From positions 3,302,001 to 3,366,000 of the forward strand of contig NZ_CP120361.1 of NCBI RefSeq assembly GCF_029457495.1: DNA of 64,000 nucleotides, given 5' to 3'. A program made the translations under genes and the position numbers. Under the pieces are notes generated by a model that was not told the origin of the DNA, ran no database searches, and saw only the letters and a program-made list of their open reading frames with translations. Positions 36,461-44,831 of the stretch are shown here, one piece after another; the first letter of the stretch is position 1, and each line of letters starts with the position of its first letter. This DNA is from Chelativorans sp. AA-79. Lineage in GTDB: Bacteria > Pseudomonadota > Alphaproteobacteria > Rhizobiales > Rhizobiaceae.

Positions 36461-37210
36461 TCAGTCGACCCAGGTAAGGAAACGCGACAGGCGGATTTCG
36501 CCCGGCCAGCGCCAGATCTCCAGCGGGCTCGCGCCGCCGGCGATCGAGAAGAAGATGATGTTGGCGCGGCCCACGAGGTTCGCCTCCGGCACGAAACCGA
36601 CGGTGAAGCGGCTGTCGGTGGAATTGTCGCGGTTGTCGCCCATCATGAAGTAATGGCCTTCCGGCACCACGAATTCGCGCGTGTTGTCGCCGATGGAATT
36701 GGGCGAAAGGTCGAGCGTCTCATAGGCAACGCCGTTGGGCAGCGTCTCGCGGTAGACGTCGACGGGCCGGTTCATCTCGGTGATGTCCGGATTGTTGATC
36801 TCGCCGATCTTCTCGCGCGGCACCGCCGTGCCGTTGATGTAGAGTTGCCCCTCGCGCATCTGGATGTGGTCGCCGGGCAGGCCGATCACGCGCTTGATGT
36901 AATCGAGCGAGGGATCGGGCGGATATTTGAAGACCACGACATCGCCGCGCTCGGGCGCCGATCCCCAGATGCGGCCGGAAAAGATCGGCGGGGAGAAGGG
37001 AAAGGAGTAGCGGGAAAAGCCGTAGGCCCATTTCGTGACGAAGAGATAGTCGCCTTCGAGCAGCGTCGGACGCATCGAGCCGGAGGGGATCGAGAAAGGC
37101 TGGAACAGGAAAGTCCTGATCACCAGGGCAAGCAGCAGCGCCTGGACGATCACGCTTACGGTTTCGCCCAGCCCGCCGGATTTCTTCTGTGATTTGTCAG
37201 CCACGCTCAT
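36461..37210 (-). CDS. lepB: signal peptidase I
   Basis: Membrane serine protease that removes export signal peptides. The 249-residue protein has one N-terminal membrane segment, the nucleophile Ser45 in IPSGSM, the general base Lys106 in YIKRVIGLPGD, and box E MGDNRDNSTDSR. The start at 37210 is preceded by GAGGACG; a longer frame to 37300 lacks support. Followed by rnc after six bases. Confidence 0.96.
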   Translation of the reverse strand: MSVADKSQKKSGGLGETVSVIVQALLLALVIRTFLFQPFSIPSGSMRPTLLEGDYLFVTKWAYGFSRYSFPFSPPIFSGRIWGSAPERGDVVVFKYPPDPSLDYIKRVIGLPGDHIQMREGQLYINGTAVPREKIGEINNPDITEMNRPVDVYRETLPNGVAYETLDLSPNSIGDNTREFVVPEGHYFMMGDNRDNSTDSRFTVGFVPEANLVGRANIIFFSIAGGASPLEIWRWPGEIRLSRFLTWVD

Positions 37211-37314
37211 CTCGTCCTCGGGTTCGGCCGCGCCGGCGGCCGCTTCGCGTTTCGTCTTATCGGCTCGAAGCCCGCGCGGCAATGCGCCGGGCGGCCGCAT
37301 GCTCAGCTTCCTTG

Positions 37315-37716
37315 TTATTGCTCCGGAACGGCTTCGATGATGACGAAGGCCTGGGCAAGCGGGAAATCATCCGTGATGGTCAGATGGATGAGCGGCCGAT
37401 GGCCGGCGGGGGTGAGAACCTTCAGCCGCTCGGCCGCACCACCGGTCAGATTCATCGTGGGCTTTCCGCCGGGCAGATTTATGACGCCCATATCGCGCCA
37501 GAAGACACCGCCGGAAAGGCCGGTGCCGAGCGCCTTCGCGCAGGCCTCCTTGGCGGCGAAGCGCTTGGCGTAGGAGGCCGCGCGCAGGCGCCTGCGGTCG
37601 GACTTGGCGCGTTCGATCTCCGTGAAGACGCGGCTCGTGAAGCGCTCGCCATGGCGCTCCAGCGTCTTCTCCACACGACGGATATCGATCAGGTCACTGC
37701 CGATGCCGATGATCAT
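37315..37716 (-). CDS. acpS: holo-[acyl-carrier-protein] synthase
   Basis: Transfers 4'-phosphopantetheine from CoA to acyl carrier protein. The 133-residue protein has the signature [15 protein letters not shown] with the metal-binding Asp8 and [15 protein letters not shown] with the second ligand Glu. The start overlaps the stop of the DUF2062 gene as ATGA. It belongs to the acpS-lepB-rnc-era-recO cluster conserved in Rhizobiales. Confidence 0.95.
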   Translation of the reverse strand: MIIGIGSDLIDIRRVEKTLERHGERFTSRVFTEIERAKSDRRRLRAASYAKRFAAKEACAKALGTGLSGGVFWRDMGVINLPGGKPTMNLTGGAAERLKVLTPAGHRPLIHLTITDDFPLAQAFVIIEAVPEQ

Positions 37717-38297
37717 GAGGCCATTGCTCCAGCCTGTGCGGCCGCGCGCCGCCGCGCCCGCTCTGCAAGGCGCTTGCGCCGCTCCTCGTGGAAGGCGGCA
37801 GCGGCCCCACGCGTAAGCACGTACAGGACGAGCGCCGCGACGATGCCCAGCGGCAGCGAACCGATCGCCATCGGCTTCAGCAGAGGCTCCCAGAGCTTCT
37901 CGAATTCCAGGTGCCACAGAAGGTGGCCGACATCCTTTGGGCCGATGCTGGAGGGATGCTCGCCGCGCAGGATGAATTTGCCGAGACCGAGCGTCGCGCC
38001 CCAGATGAACGGGAAGGTGAGCGGATTGCCGATGAAGGTGCCAAAGGCGGAGGCGACCAGATTGCCGCGCAGAATCCAGGCAAGAGCCGCGGCGATGAGG
38101 AAATGGAAGCCCATGAAGGGGGTGAAGGAAGCAAAGACGCCGGCGGCGATCCCCGCCGCGATGGCGTGGGGCGTGGCGCTCAGGCGCAGCGTGCGCTTGA
38201 CGAGATAGGCAACCGAGCGCTGAAGCGAGCGACGCGGCCAGAACGCCGTCTTCAGCCGTTCCCCGAGCGTCTCCTTTGTCCTGCGCTTGAACAACAT
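37713..38297 (-). CDS. DUF2062 domain membrane protein
   Basis: A 194-residue protein with about three hydrophobic segments and the DUF2062 signature ([20 protein letters not shown], then [10 protein letters not shown]). The family occurs beside cell-envelope genes and its function is unknown. The C-terminus is strongly basic. The start at 38297 has GACGGGA ahead; an ATG at 38318 is possible. It is the first gene of the operon running to recO. Confidence 0.85.
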   Translation of the reverse strand: MLFKRRTKETLGERLKTAFWPRRSLQRSVAYLVKRTLRLSATPHAIAAGIAAGVFASFTPFMGFHFLIAAALAWILRGNLVASAFGTFIGNPLTFPFIWGATLGLGKFILRGEHPSSIGPKDVGHLLWHLEFEKLWEPLLKPMAIGSLPLGIVAALVLYVLTRGAAAAFHEERRKRLAERARRRAAAQAGAMAS

Positions 38298-38474
38298 TCC
38301 CGTCTTACCGCATCCCATTGCCCATGGCAGGCGTTCAACCAGCCCACGAGCTTAGCCCCACCGCGTTAACACCGTCTTCCGCCGCCCTTTATCTAAGCAT
38401 GGACACTGCCGAAAAAAACAGGTTGAAACGCTTTGCCGCAAAGGCGATACGCAGGCGCCGCGGCGGAAATGAGA

Positions 38475-40724
38475 CTACCCGTTCACCCGGTGCACGCTGC
38501 TCACGCAGCTCGTCTCGCGGAGCTGGGAGATCAAGCGGTTGAGGTGCTTCAGGTCCCAGACCTCCAGGTCGAACACCATCTCCGTGAAATCCGGTGCGGT
38601 GTGCTGCATGGAGAGCGTGTGGATGTTGGCATCGTTCGAGGCCACCACCTGGGCGATCGTTGCCAGCGAGCCCGGCTCGTTAATGGCGGTGACGGAAAGC
38701 CGCGCCGGAAAGCGCTCCTTCATGTTCTCGTCGATGTCCCAGCGCACATCGATCCAGCGCTCCGGCTGGTCGTCGAAAGCCGTGAGCGAGGGCGACTGGA
38801 TCGGATAGATGGTGATGCCGGAGCCCGGCTGCAGGATGCCGACGATGCGGTCGCCCGGCACCGCCCCTTCCGGCGCGAAGCGCACCGGCAGGTCGCCGGA
38901 GACGCCGCGGATCGGCAGTGCGCCGTTCTCCCCCGGAACCGCCTCCTTGTTCCTGTCCTTCCGGCTGCGGCGCGAAGCCCGGCCGGGGATCTGGAAGAGC
39001 ATGCCGGCGGCGTTGCGCAGGTTGAACCACCCCTCCTCCCGCTGCTTCGGATTTTGCGTGGTGACGCGCTCGTCCTTATAGTCGGGGAAGACCGCATGGA
39101 CGACGTCCTGCGAGGTGATCTCGCCGCGTCCCACGGCCGCCAGCACATCCTCCACGTCCTTGCGGGCCAGCCGGTGCAGCACGGGCTTCAGCGCTTCCTT
39201 GCCGAAGGTCTTGCCGGCGCGCTCGAAGGCGCGTTCCAGGATACGGGTGCCGAGCCCCGAATACTGCTTGCGGATGGCGTTCCGCGTGGCGCGCCGGATC
39301 GCCGAGCGGGCCTTGCCGGTGACGACGACCGATTCCCAGGCGGCGGGCGGCACCTGGGCCTTGGAGCGGATGATCTCCACCTCGTCGCCGTTCTTCAGCT
39401 CCGTCATCAGCGGCATGATGCGGCCGTTGACCTTGGCGCCCACGCAGGTGTCGCCGATATCTGTATGCACCGCATAGGCGAAGTCGATGGGCGTTGCGCC
39501 GCGCGGCAACGCGATCAGCCGGCCCTTGGGCGTGAAGCAGAAGACCTGGTCCTGGAAGAGCTCCAGCTTGGTGTTCTCCAGGAATTCTTCCGGGTTGTCA
39601 CCTTCCGAAAGCTGCTCGATGGTGTGGCGCAGCCATGCATAGGCGTTGGTGTCCTTGGATATCTGGTGCCCCTGCCCGTTCGGCTTGGAGCCGAAATCCT
39701 TGTAGAGCGAATGGGCCGCCACGCCATATTCGGCGATGGTGTTCATCTCCTGCGTGCGGATCTGCAATTCCACACGCTGGCGCGAAGGGCCGACGATGGT
39801 GGTGTGGATCGAGCGGTAATCGTTCTGCTTGGGCGTGGAGATGTAGTCCTTGAAGCGGCCGGGAACCAACGACCATGTCGTGTGGATCGCGCCCAGCGCG
39901 CGGTAGCAGTCCTCCACCGTGTCGACCACGACGCGGAAGCCGAAGATGTCGGAAAGCTGCTCGAAGGAGAGTGCCTTCGCCTCCATCTTGCGGAAGACGG
40001 ACCAGGGTTTCTTCTGGCGGCTTTTCACCACCGCCTTGATCTTGTACTTTTCGAAGAGCTTCGCCAGCGCCTCCTCGATCTCGCCGATCACGCCGCGGTT
40101 GCGCTCCATGAGATTGGCGAGCCTTTCGGTCACCGCGTGGAAAGCCTCCGGGTTGATGTAGCGGAAGGCGAGCTCCTCGAGCTCCTCGCGCATGTCCTGC
40201 ATGCCCATGCGGCCGGCGAGCGGCGCATAGATGTCCATCGTCTCCTCGGCGATGCGCAGCCGCTTGTGTACGGGCATGTGGTCGAGCGTGCGCATATTGT
40301 GCAGCCGGTCCGCCAGCTTCACCAGGAGAACCCGCACGTCCTCGGAGATGGCCAGAAGCAGCTTGCGCAGATTCTCCGCCTGCTCGGCCTTGGAGGAGAC
40401 GAGGTCGAGCTTCTTGAGCTTGGTGAGGCCCTCCACCAGCGCACCGATCTCCGGGCCGAAGAGCTCGTCGATCTCGGCGCGCGTGGCCGTCGTGTCCTCG
40501 ATCGTGTCGTGGAGCAGCGCCACCGCGATCGTGGCCTCGTCGAGATGCATGTCGGTCAGGATCGCGGCGACTTCCAGCGGGTGGGAGAAATAGGGGTCGC
40601 CCGAGGCGCGCTTCTGGTGGCCATGCTTCTGCATGGCGTAGACATAGGCCTTGTTCAGGAGCGCTTCGTTCACGTCAGGCTTGTAGCGCTGCACACGCTC
40701 GACAAGCTCGTACTGACGCATCAT
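38475..40724 (-). CDS. rsh: bifunctional (p)ppGpp synthetase/hydrolase (RelA/SpoT homologue)
   Basis: Central stringent-response enzyme. The 749-residue protein has an HD hydrolase domain (HGHQKRASGDPYFSHPLEV, VALLHDTIEDT, KLADRLHNMRTL), a synthetase domain (FGFRVVVDTVEDCYRALGAI, NDYRSIHTTIVGP), a TGS domain (CFTPKGRLIALPRGATPIDF) and a C-terminal ACT domain. The HD residues are intact, so both making and breaking of the alarmone are expected. Alphaproteobacteria usually have this single long RSH. It starts with two consecutive ATGs after GGGGAGAAG. Confidence 0.96.
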   Translation of the reverse strand: MMRQYELVERVQRYKPDVNEALLNKAYVYAMQKHGHQKRASGDPYFSHPLEVAAILTDMHLDEATIAVALLHDTIEDTTATRAEIDELFGPEIGALVEGLTKLKKLDLVSSKAEQAENLRKLLLAISEDVRVLLVKLADRLHNMRTLDHMPVHKRLRIAEETMDIYAPLAGRMGMQDMREELEELAFRYINPEAFHAVTERLANLMERNRGVIGEIEEALAKLFEKYKIKAVVKSRQKKPWSVFRKMEAKALSFEQLSDIFGFRVVVDTVEDCYRALGAIHTTWSLVPGRFKDYISTPKQNDYRSIHTTIVGPSRQRVELQIRTQEMNTIAEYGVAAHSLYKDFGSKPNGQGHQISKDTNAYAWLRHTIEQLSEGDNPEEFLENTKLELFQDQVFCFTPKGRLIALPRGATPIDFAYAVHTDIGDTCVGAKVNGRIMPLMTELKNGDEVEIIRSKAQVPPAAWESVVVTGKARSAIRRATRNAIRKQYSGLGTRILERAFERAGKTFGKEALKPVLHRLARKDVEDVLAAVGRGEITSQDVVHAVFPDYKDERVTTQNPKQREEGWFNLRNAAGMLFQIPGRASRRSRKDRNKEAVPGENGALPIRGVSGDLPVRFAPEGAVPGDRIVGILQPGSGITIYPIQSPSLTAFDDQPERWIDVRWDIDENMKERFPARLSVTAINEPGSLATIAQVVASNDANIHTLSMQHTAPDFTEMVFDLEVWDLKHLNRLISQLRETSCVSSVHRVNG

Positions 40725-40817
40725 GGACGGCTTCTCCCCAAAGTCTGCGGATGGCTATCCTCGCCTCCGCCGATCGCCAATGTCGACGGTCTGCGGAGAT
40801 AGTCGCGCAGGCTGCCG

Positions 40818-40881
40818 TCTCCCCCCTGGCGGGGGAGAGAACAAATTCCCGGGCTTAGCGAGGCCAAGTCCCCGGAATTTG
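40818..40881. repeat. adjacent intergenic inverted repeats
   Basis: TCTCCCCC (40818-40825) pairs with GGGGGAGA (40831-40838) across a five-base loop. CAAATTCC (40842-40849) pairs with GGAATTTG (40874-40881), with GGG/CCC and CTT/AAG extending the inner stem. The first resembles the CTCCCCC-GGGGGAG palindromes scattered between genes in Rhizobiales genomes (from memory), suggesting a mobile or dispersed element. Confidence 0.55.
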
Positions 40882-40939
40882 CAGGAGAGAGGGCCGACGG
40901 CATGGCAACACCCTAATCTCGACAGGCTTGGCTGGAACG

Positions 40940-40974
40940 CAAAACATGCGCCGCATCAGGCATGCGGCGCATGT
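40940..40974 (-). terminator. rho-independent terminator of rpoZ
   Basis: Perfect 13-base arms ACATGCGCCGCAT (40944-40956) and ATGCGGCGCATGT (40962-40974) enclose a five-base loop. On the minus strand the hairpin is followed by TTTT. It lies about 66 bases past the rpoZ stop. Confidence 0.75.
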
Positions 40975-41039
40975 CGAAATCTGCCCGGAGAATGTCCCCT
41001 GCGCGGCGCCTCGGAAGGACGCCGGCGCAAAAATGCCGA

Positions 41040-41435
41040 TCAGAAGTCGTCGTTCTTCTCCGGTGGAACGAGGCCCTCGATGCCGGCAAGCAGTTCGTCC
41101 TCGCTCATGCGGTCGAAGGCGATGTTCTCCTCGGGAGCCAGATCGACGTCCGGCGTCTCTTCCGGCTGGGTGGTGATCGCGGGCAGATCCGCCTCGGGCT
41201 CGTCCACCTCCACGTGCTTCTGCAGCGAGTGGATCAGAGCCTCCTTGAGGTCGCCCGGAGACAGCGTTTCGTCGGCGATCTCGCGAAGCGCCACGACGGG
41301 GTTCTTGTCGTTGTCGCGATCGATGGTGATCTGCTCGCCCTGCGAGATCTGCCGCGCGCGATGGCTGGCGAGGAGAACCAGATCGAAGCGGTTCTCGACC
41401 TTGTCGATGCAGTCCTCAACGGTTACACGGGCCAT
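41040..41435 (-). CDS. rpoZ: RNA polymerase omega subunit
   Basis: A 131-residue omega subunit with the conserved N-terminus [20 protein letters not shown] and [15 protein letters not shown]; the acidic C-terminal extension (from about residue 75) is typical of alphaproteobacteria. Omega assists RNA polymerase assembly and forms part of a ppGpp site, which fits its place beside rsh. It has a good ribosome site (AAAGGGG) and its own terminator. Confidence 0.95.
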   Translation of the reverse strand: MARVTVEDCIDKVENRFDLVLLASHRARQISQGEQITIDRDNDKNPVVALREIADETLSPGDLKEALIHSLQKHVEVDEPEADLPAITTQPEETPDVDLAPEENIAFDRMSEDELLAGIEGLVPPEKNDDF

Positions 41436-41737
41436 AGTCTGCCCCTTTCATTCACATGAAATTTCCGGAAACTGCGCGGTCCATAGCTTTTCCGCGCAGA
41501 AAACACAACACCCATGGCGGCTCGCCTCAACCCGTTGCGGCCGGTCACTCACCCGCGCAACGGCTTCAAAGCAGGCCCGCACGTCGTTAGCAGTTTTTTC
41601 TCTCCTACAATTTAAATGGCATTGGCATGAAAACAAGTCCGCACTATGTCAACAGGAGATAGAACCGACGTTGTCCCCGTTGAATTGGCGCGTCGCGGCT
41701 ATTCCTACGCAGCGATTGCCACGAAGGATATTTGAGC
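41436..41737. other. divergent promoter region between rpoZ and NYN gene
   Basis: About 300 bases without a gene. The centre is AT-rich (around 41595-41630, including ATTTAAAT) for this genome and likely holds the divergent promoters; no specific operator is recognised. Confidence 0.5.
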
Positions 41738-42322
41738 ATGTTTGATCCCCGCGAGAAGATCGCGATGTTTATAGACGGCGCAAATCTTTACGCCACGTCG
41801 CGGTCGCTGGGCTTCGACATAGACTACAGAAAGCTTCTGGCAAGCTTCCACAAGCGCGCCTACCTCCTGCGCGCCTATTACTATACCGCCCTTGTGGAGG
41901 ATCAGGAATACTCCTCCATCCGCCCGCTGATCGACTGGCTCGACTACAACGGATACAAGGTCGTGACCAAGCCGGCCAAGGAGTTCACCGATTCCACCGG
42001 CCGCCGGAAGATCAAGGGCAATATGGACATCGAGCTCGCCATCGATGCGCTGGAGCTCGCTGACGTCGTCGACCATTACGTGATCTTCTCCGGCGACGGC
42101 GATTTCCGCACCCTGGTGGAGGCACTGCAGCGCAAGGGCCGCAAGGTGAGCATCGTCTCGACCATCCAGTCGCAGCCGCCGATGATCTCCGACGAATTGC
42201 GCCGCCAGGCGGACCACTTCATCGACCTCGCCTCGCTGCAGTCCGACGTGGGCCGCGACCCGAGCGAACGCCCGGCGCGGCGCGCGGAGCCTGCCGGCAC
42301 CGAGGAAAACGAAGCCGAATGA
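41738..42322 (+). CDS. NYN domain ribonuclease-like protein (LabA/DUF88)
   Basis: A 194-residue PIN-like NYN protein. The acidic active-site residues are seen in MFIDGANLYATSR, KGNMDIELAIDAL and VIFSGDGDFRTLVEAL. NYN proteins are predicted or known RNases. The start ATG at 41738 has AAGGA ahead; a TTG at 41732 is possible. It overlaps the UDG gene as ATGA, so the two are coupled, a pairing that is usual in Rhizobiales (from memory) but without a known reason. Confidence 0.9.
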   Translation: MFDPREKIAMFIDGANLYATSRSLGFDIDYRKLLASFHKRAYLLRAYYYTALVEDQEYSSIRPLIDWLDYNGYKVVTKPAKEFTDSTGRRKIKGNMDIELAIDALELADVVDHYVIFSGDGDFRTLVEALQRKGRKVSIVSTIQSQPPMISDELRRQADHFIDLASLQSDVGRDPSERPARRAEPAGTEENEAE

Positions 42323-42990
42323 GTTTCGCCTCGAGCGGCATGGAGCCGCCCCGCGGCTGCGCCCTCTGCCCCCGTCTTCACAATTTCATCGCCGACTGGC
42401 GGCAGCGCGAGCCGGAGTGGTTCAACGCGCCCGTCCCGACCTTCCTCCCGGAAGGCGGCGATGAAGCCGTCGAGCTTCTGATCGTGGGGCTGGCGCCGGG
42501 CCTGCGCGGCGCCAACCGGACGGGCCGTCCCTTCACGGGAGACTACGCCGGCACCCTGCTCTACGCGACCTTGACGCGGTTCGGCTTTGCGGAAGGGCGC
42601 TTCGACGCGCGGCCGGACGACGGGCTCAAGCTCGTCGACGCGGCCATCACCAATGCCGTGCGATGCGTGCCGCCTGACAACAAGCCGGAAACCGGCGAGA
42701 TCCGCACCTGCCGCGAAAATTTCCTGGTGCCCACCATCAACCGCTTCCCGAACCTCAAGGCCATCGTCACGCTCGGCAAGATCGCCCATGATTCGACCGT
42801 GCGCGCGCTCGGCCAGCGCCTTAAAGCCGTGCCCTTCATCCACGGGGCCGAGGAGCAGGTCGGCCCCGTCCGCGTCTTCTCCAGCTATCACTGCTCCCGC
42901 TACAACACGAACACCGGTGTGTTGACGGAAGAGATGTTCGTGGAGGTGTTCAGGAGGGTGAGCGCGTTTTTGGCAGCGAATAGCGAATAG
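42319..42990 (+). CDS. uracil-DNA glycosylase, family 5 (UDGb type)
   Basis: Removes uracil and related deaminated bases from DNA. The 223-residue protein has Fe-S cysteines Cys14 and Cys17 in GCALCPRL and further ones in NAVRCVPP and RTCRENF. Motif A is GLAPGLRGANRTGRPFTGDY, the family 5 form without the acidic residue, and motif B is SSYHCSRYNTNTGVLTEEM. The last residues (AANSE) and the stop are written by a tandem AGCGAAT repeat. Confidence 0.92.
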   Translation: MSFASSGMEPPRGCALCPRLHNFIADWRQREPEWFNAPVPTFLPEGGDEAVELLIVGLAPGLRGANRTGRPFTGDYAGTLLYATLTRFGFAEGRFDARPDDGLKLVDAAITNAVRCVPPDNKPETGEIRTCRENFLVPTINRFPNLKAIVTLGKIAHDSTVRALGQRLKAVPFIHGAEEQVGPVRVFSSYHCSRYNTNTGVLTEEMFVEVFRRVSAFLAANSE

Positions 42991-43060
42991 CGAATTACGA
43001 GTCGTAACGGGCGGCTCGCTGTCGACCGCCCTACTCGCTACTCCCTGTTCGCTATTCGCT
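42975..43060. repeat. AGCGAAT tandem and inverted repeat between UDG and smpB
   Basis: Three perfect tandem AGCGAAT copies (42975-42995) overlap the UDG stop. AGCGAATAGCGAA (42982-42994) is the perfect complement of TTCGCTATTCGCT (43048-43060). Inner bases (TACGAGT, TACTCGCTACTCC) pair partly. The convergent genes udg and smpB end on either side, so it may terminate both, or be an inserted intergenic element. Confidence 0.7.
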
Positions 43061-43063
43061 TCT

Positions 43064-43537
43064 TCACCCCCTCTCCTTCAGCAGCCTCGCCTGCTCCCGG
43101 TTCCAGTCGCGCTGCTTCAGGGTCTCGCGCTTGTCGTGCAGCTTCTTGCCGCGCGCGACGGCGAGCTGCAGCTTGGCGATGCCGCGCTCGTTGAAGTAGA
43201 GCTTGAGGGGCACCATGGTCATGCCCTCGCGCTCCACCGCCTGCGCCATGCGCGCGATCTCCTTCTTGGAAAGGAGCAGCTTGCGGCGGCGGCGCGGCTC
43301 ATGGTTGAAGCGGTTGCCGGCGAAATATTCCGGGATATGGGCGTTGATCAGCCAGATCTCGCCGCCCTCCACGGAAGCATAGGATTCCTGGATGTTGGCG
43401 TGCCCCTCGCGCAGCGACTTCACCTCCGTGCCCGCAAGCACGAGGCCCGCCTCCAGCGTGTCCATCACCTCATAGGCGAAGCGCGCCTTGCGATTGTCGG
43501 CAACCGTCCTGGTGTTCGTGTTCTTGTCTTTGGCCAT
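43064..43537 (-). CDS. smpB: SsrA-binding protein SmpB
   Basis: Partner of tmRNA in trans-translation. The 157-residue protein shows [40 protein letters not shown] and the C-terminal [19 protein letters not shown]. The length is normal. It lies 27 bases downstream of dapA, the common dapA-smpB order in Rhizobiales. No tmRNA gene is visible in the window. Confidence 0.97.
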   Translation of the reverse strand: MAKDKNTNTRTVADNRKARFAYEVMDTLEAGLVLAGTEVKSLREGHANIQESYASVEGGEIWLINAHIPEYFAGNRFNHEPRRRRKLLLSKKEIARMAQAVEREGMTMVPLKLYFNERGIAKLQLAVARGKKLHDKRETLKQRDWNREQARLLKERG

Positions 43538-43564
43538 GGGCAGGGAAATGCGCGCGAATGCGCG

Positions 43565-44446
43565 TCAGTTCAAGAGGCCCGCATGCTTCATCGCCGCATC
43601 GATCTTCTCAGCGGTGGAAGCCTCTACGGTGACGAGCGGCAGGCGAACGGCGTTCTCCACCTTCCCAAGGCGCGACAGCGCATATTTGGAACCGCAGAGT
43701 CCCGGCTCGATGAACAGCGCCTTGTGCAGCGGCATCAGCCGGTCCTGGAGGACAAGCGCCTTCTCCCTGTCGCCGTTGAGCGAGGCTTCCTGGAACTCGG
43801 CGCAAAGCCGGGGCGCCACATTGGCCGTCACCGAGATGCATCCCACCCCGCCATGCGCGTTGAAGCCGAGCGCGGAGGCATCCTCGCCGGAAAGCTGGAT
43901 GAAATCCTTGCCACAGGTGATCCGCTGTTCCGACACACGCTCCACCTTTCCGGTGGCGTCCTTCACGCCCACGACGTTCCTGAAGTCGCGGGCAAGCCGC
44001 CCCATCGTCTCGGGCGCCATGTCGATGACCGAGCGCGGCGGGATGTTGTAGATGAAGATCGGCAGGCCTGTGGCCCGCGCCACGGCCGCGAAATGTTCGT
44101 AGAGCCCCTGCTGGTTGGGCTTGTTGTAATAGGGCGTGACGACGAGGACTGCATCCGCCCCCACCTTCTCCGCATGCTCCACGAAGCCGATCGCCTCGCG
44201 CGTCGAGTTCGAGCCCGCGCCGGCGATCACGGGCACGCGCCTCGCCGCAACCTCCACGCACAGGCGCACCACCTCGCGGTGCTCCTCATGGGTGAGCGTG
44301 GGCGACTCGCCCGTCGTGCCGACGGGCACCAGCCCGGTCGTGCCCTCCGCGATCTGCCATTCCACCAGGCTCGCGAACGCCTCTTTGTCCAGGCTTCCAT
44401 CCTGGCGGAACGGCGTCACCAGCGCGGTCATGGAACCCCTGAACAT
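43565..44446 (-). CDS. dapA: 4-hydroxy-tetrahydrodipicolinate synthase
   Basis: First committed enzyme of lysine and diaminopimelate synthesis. The 293-residue TIM barrel has the substrate motif [14 protein letters not shown], the catalytic Tyr in [11 protein letters not shown] and the Schiff-base Lys in [10 protein letters not shown]. The start at 44446 ([13 protein letters not shown]) is the conserved one; the frame is open further upstream without family support. Co-directional with smpB. Confidence 0.95.
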   Translation of the reverse strand: MFRGSMTALVTPFRQDGSLDKEAFASLVEWQIAEGTTGLVPVGTTGESPTLTHEEHREVVRLCVEVAARRVPVIAGAGSNSTREAIGFVEHAEKVGADAVLVVTPYYNKPNQQGLYEHFAAVARATGLPIFIYNIPPRSVIDMAPETMGRLARDFRNVVGVKDATGKVERVSEQRITCGKDFIQLSGEDASALGFNAHGGVGCISVTANVAPRLCAEFQEASLNGDREKALVLQDRLMPLHKALFIEPGLCGSKYALSRLGKVENAVRLPLVTVEASTAEKIDAAMKHAGLLN

Positions 44447-44831
44447 CGAGAAATCTCCGATCTCCTCTCGGGCGGCGCCTGCGGCAGTTCCGGGCGCGGC
44501 CACACCAACTGTTTAGCCACATTACTGCGGAATTGCAGACGAAAGGTTTCCAGCCGGCTGCAAAATGCACGGGAACCCCGCATCCCGGCGGAGACCATCG
44601 CGCGCTTCTATCCGATCCGCACGGGCCACACCACAGAATTTTAGGGGCACAGGCCTGCGCCCTAATCTTGCCACGCCGGGTTGCAAATGGGGAATTCGTA
44701 CAGTGCCACCTTTTGCGATAACGTTCGGTTAAGGAGCGTTTCACCCTCGGGCGGGTAAAAAGGAGGCGGGCGGATTTGCCTTGCGAAGCGGATTCGCTCC
44801 GGAGAAAAGCCCGGAACACACGGGGTTGTCG
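44447..44831. other. divergent intergenic region between dapA and lytic transglycosylase
   Basis: About 385 bases without a convincing gene. The stretch around 44690-44740 is relatively AT-rich and is a likely promoter area. No operator, riboswitch or small RNA was recognised. Confidence 0.5.

Larger units (their letters stand above)
40725..41039. other. intergenic region rich in hairpins between rsh and rpoZ
   Basis: No gene is seen in these 315 bases. They hold three strong inverted repeats: 40818-40838 and 40842-40881, next to each other, and 40944-40974, which acts as the rpoZ terminator. The rest is unremarkable. Confidence 0.6.

Noticed and set aside
38433..40802. Long plus-strand open frame opposite rsh
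   Set aside because: Antisense to a gene with all RelA/SpoT motifs; no independent support.
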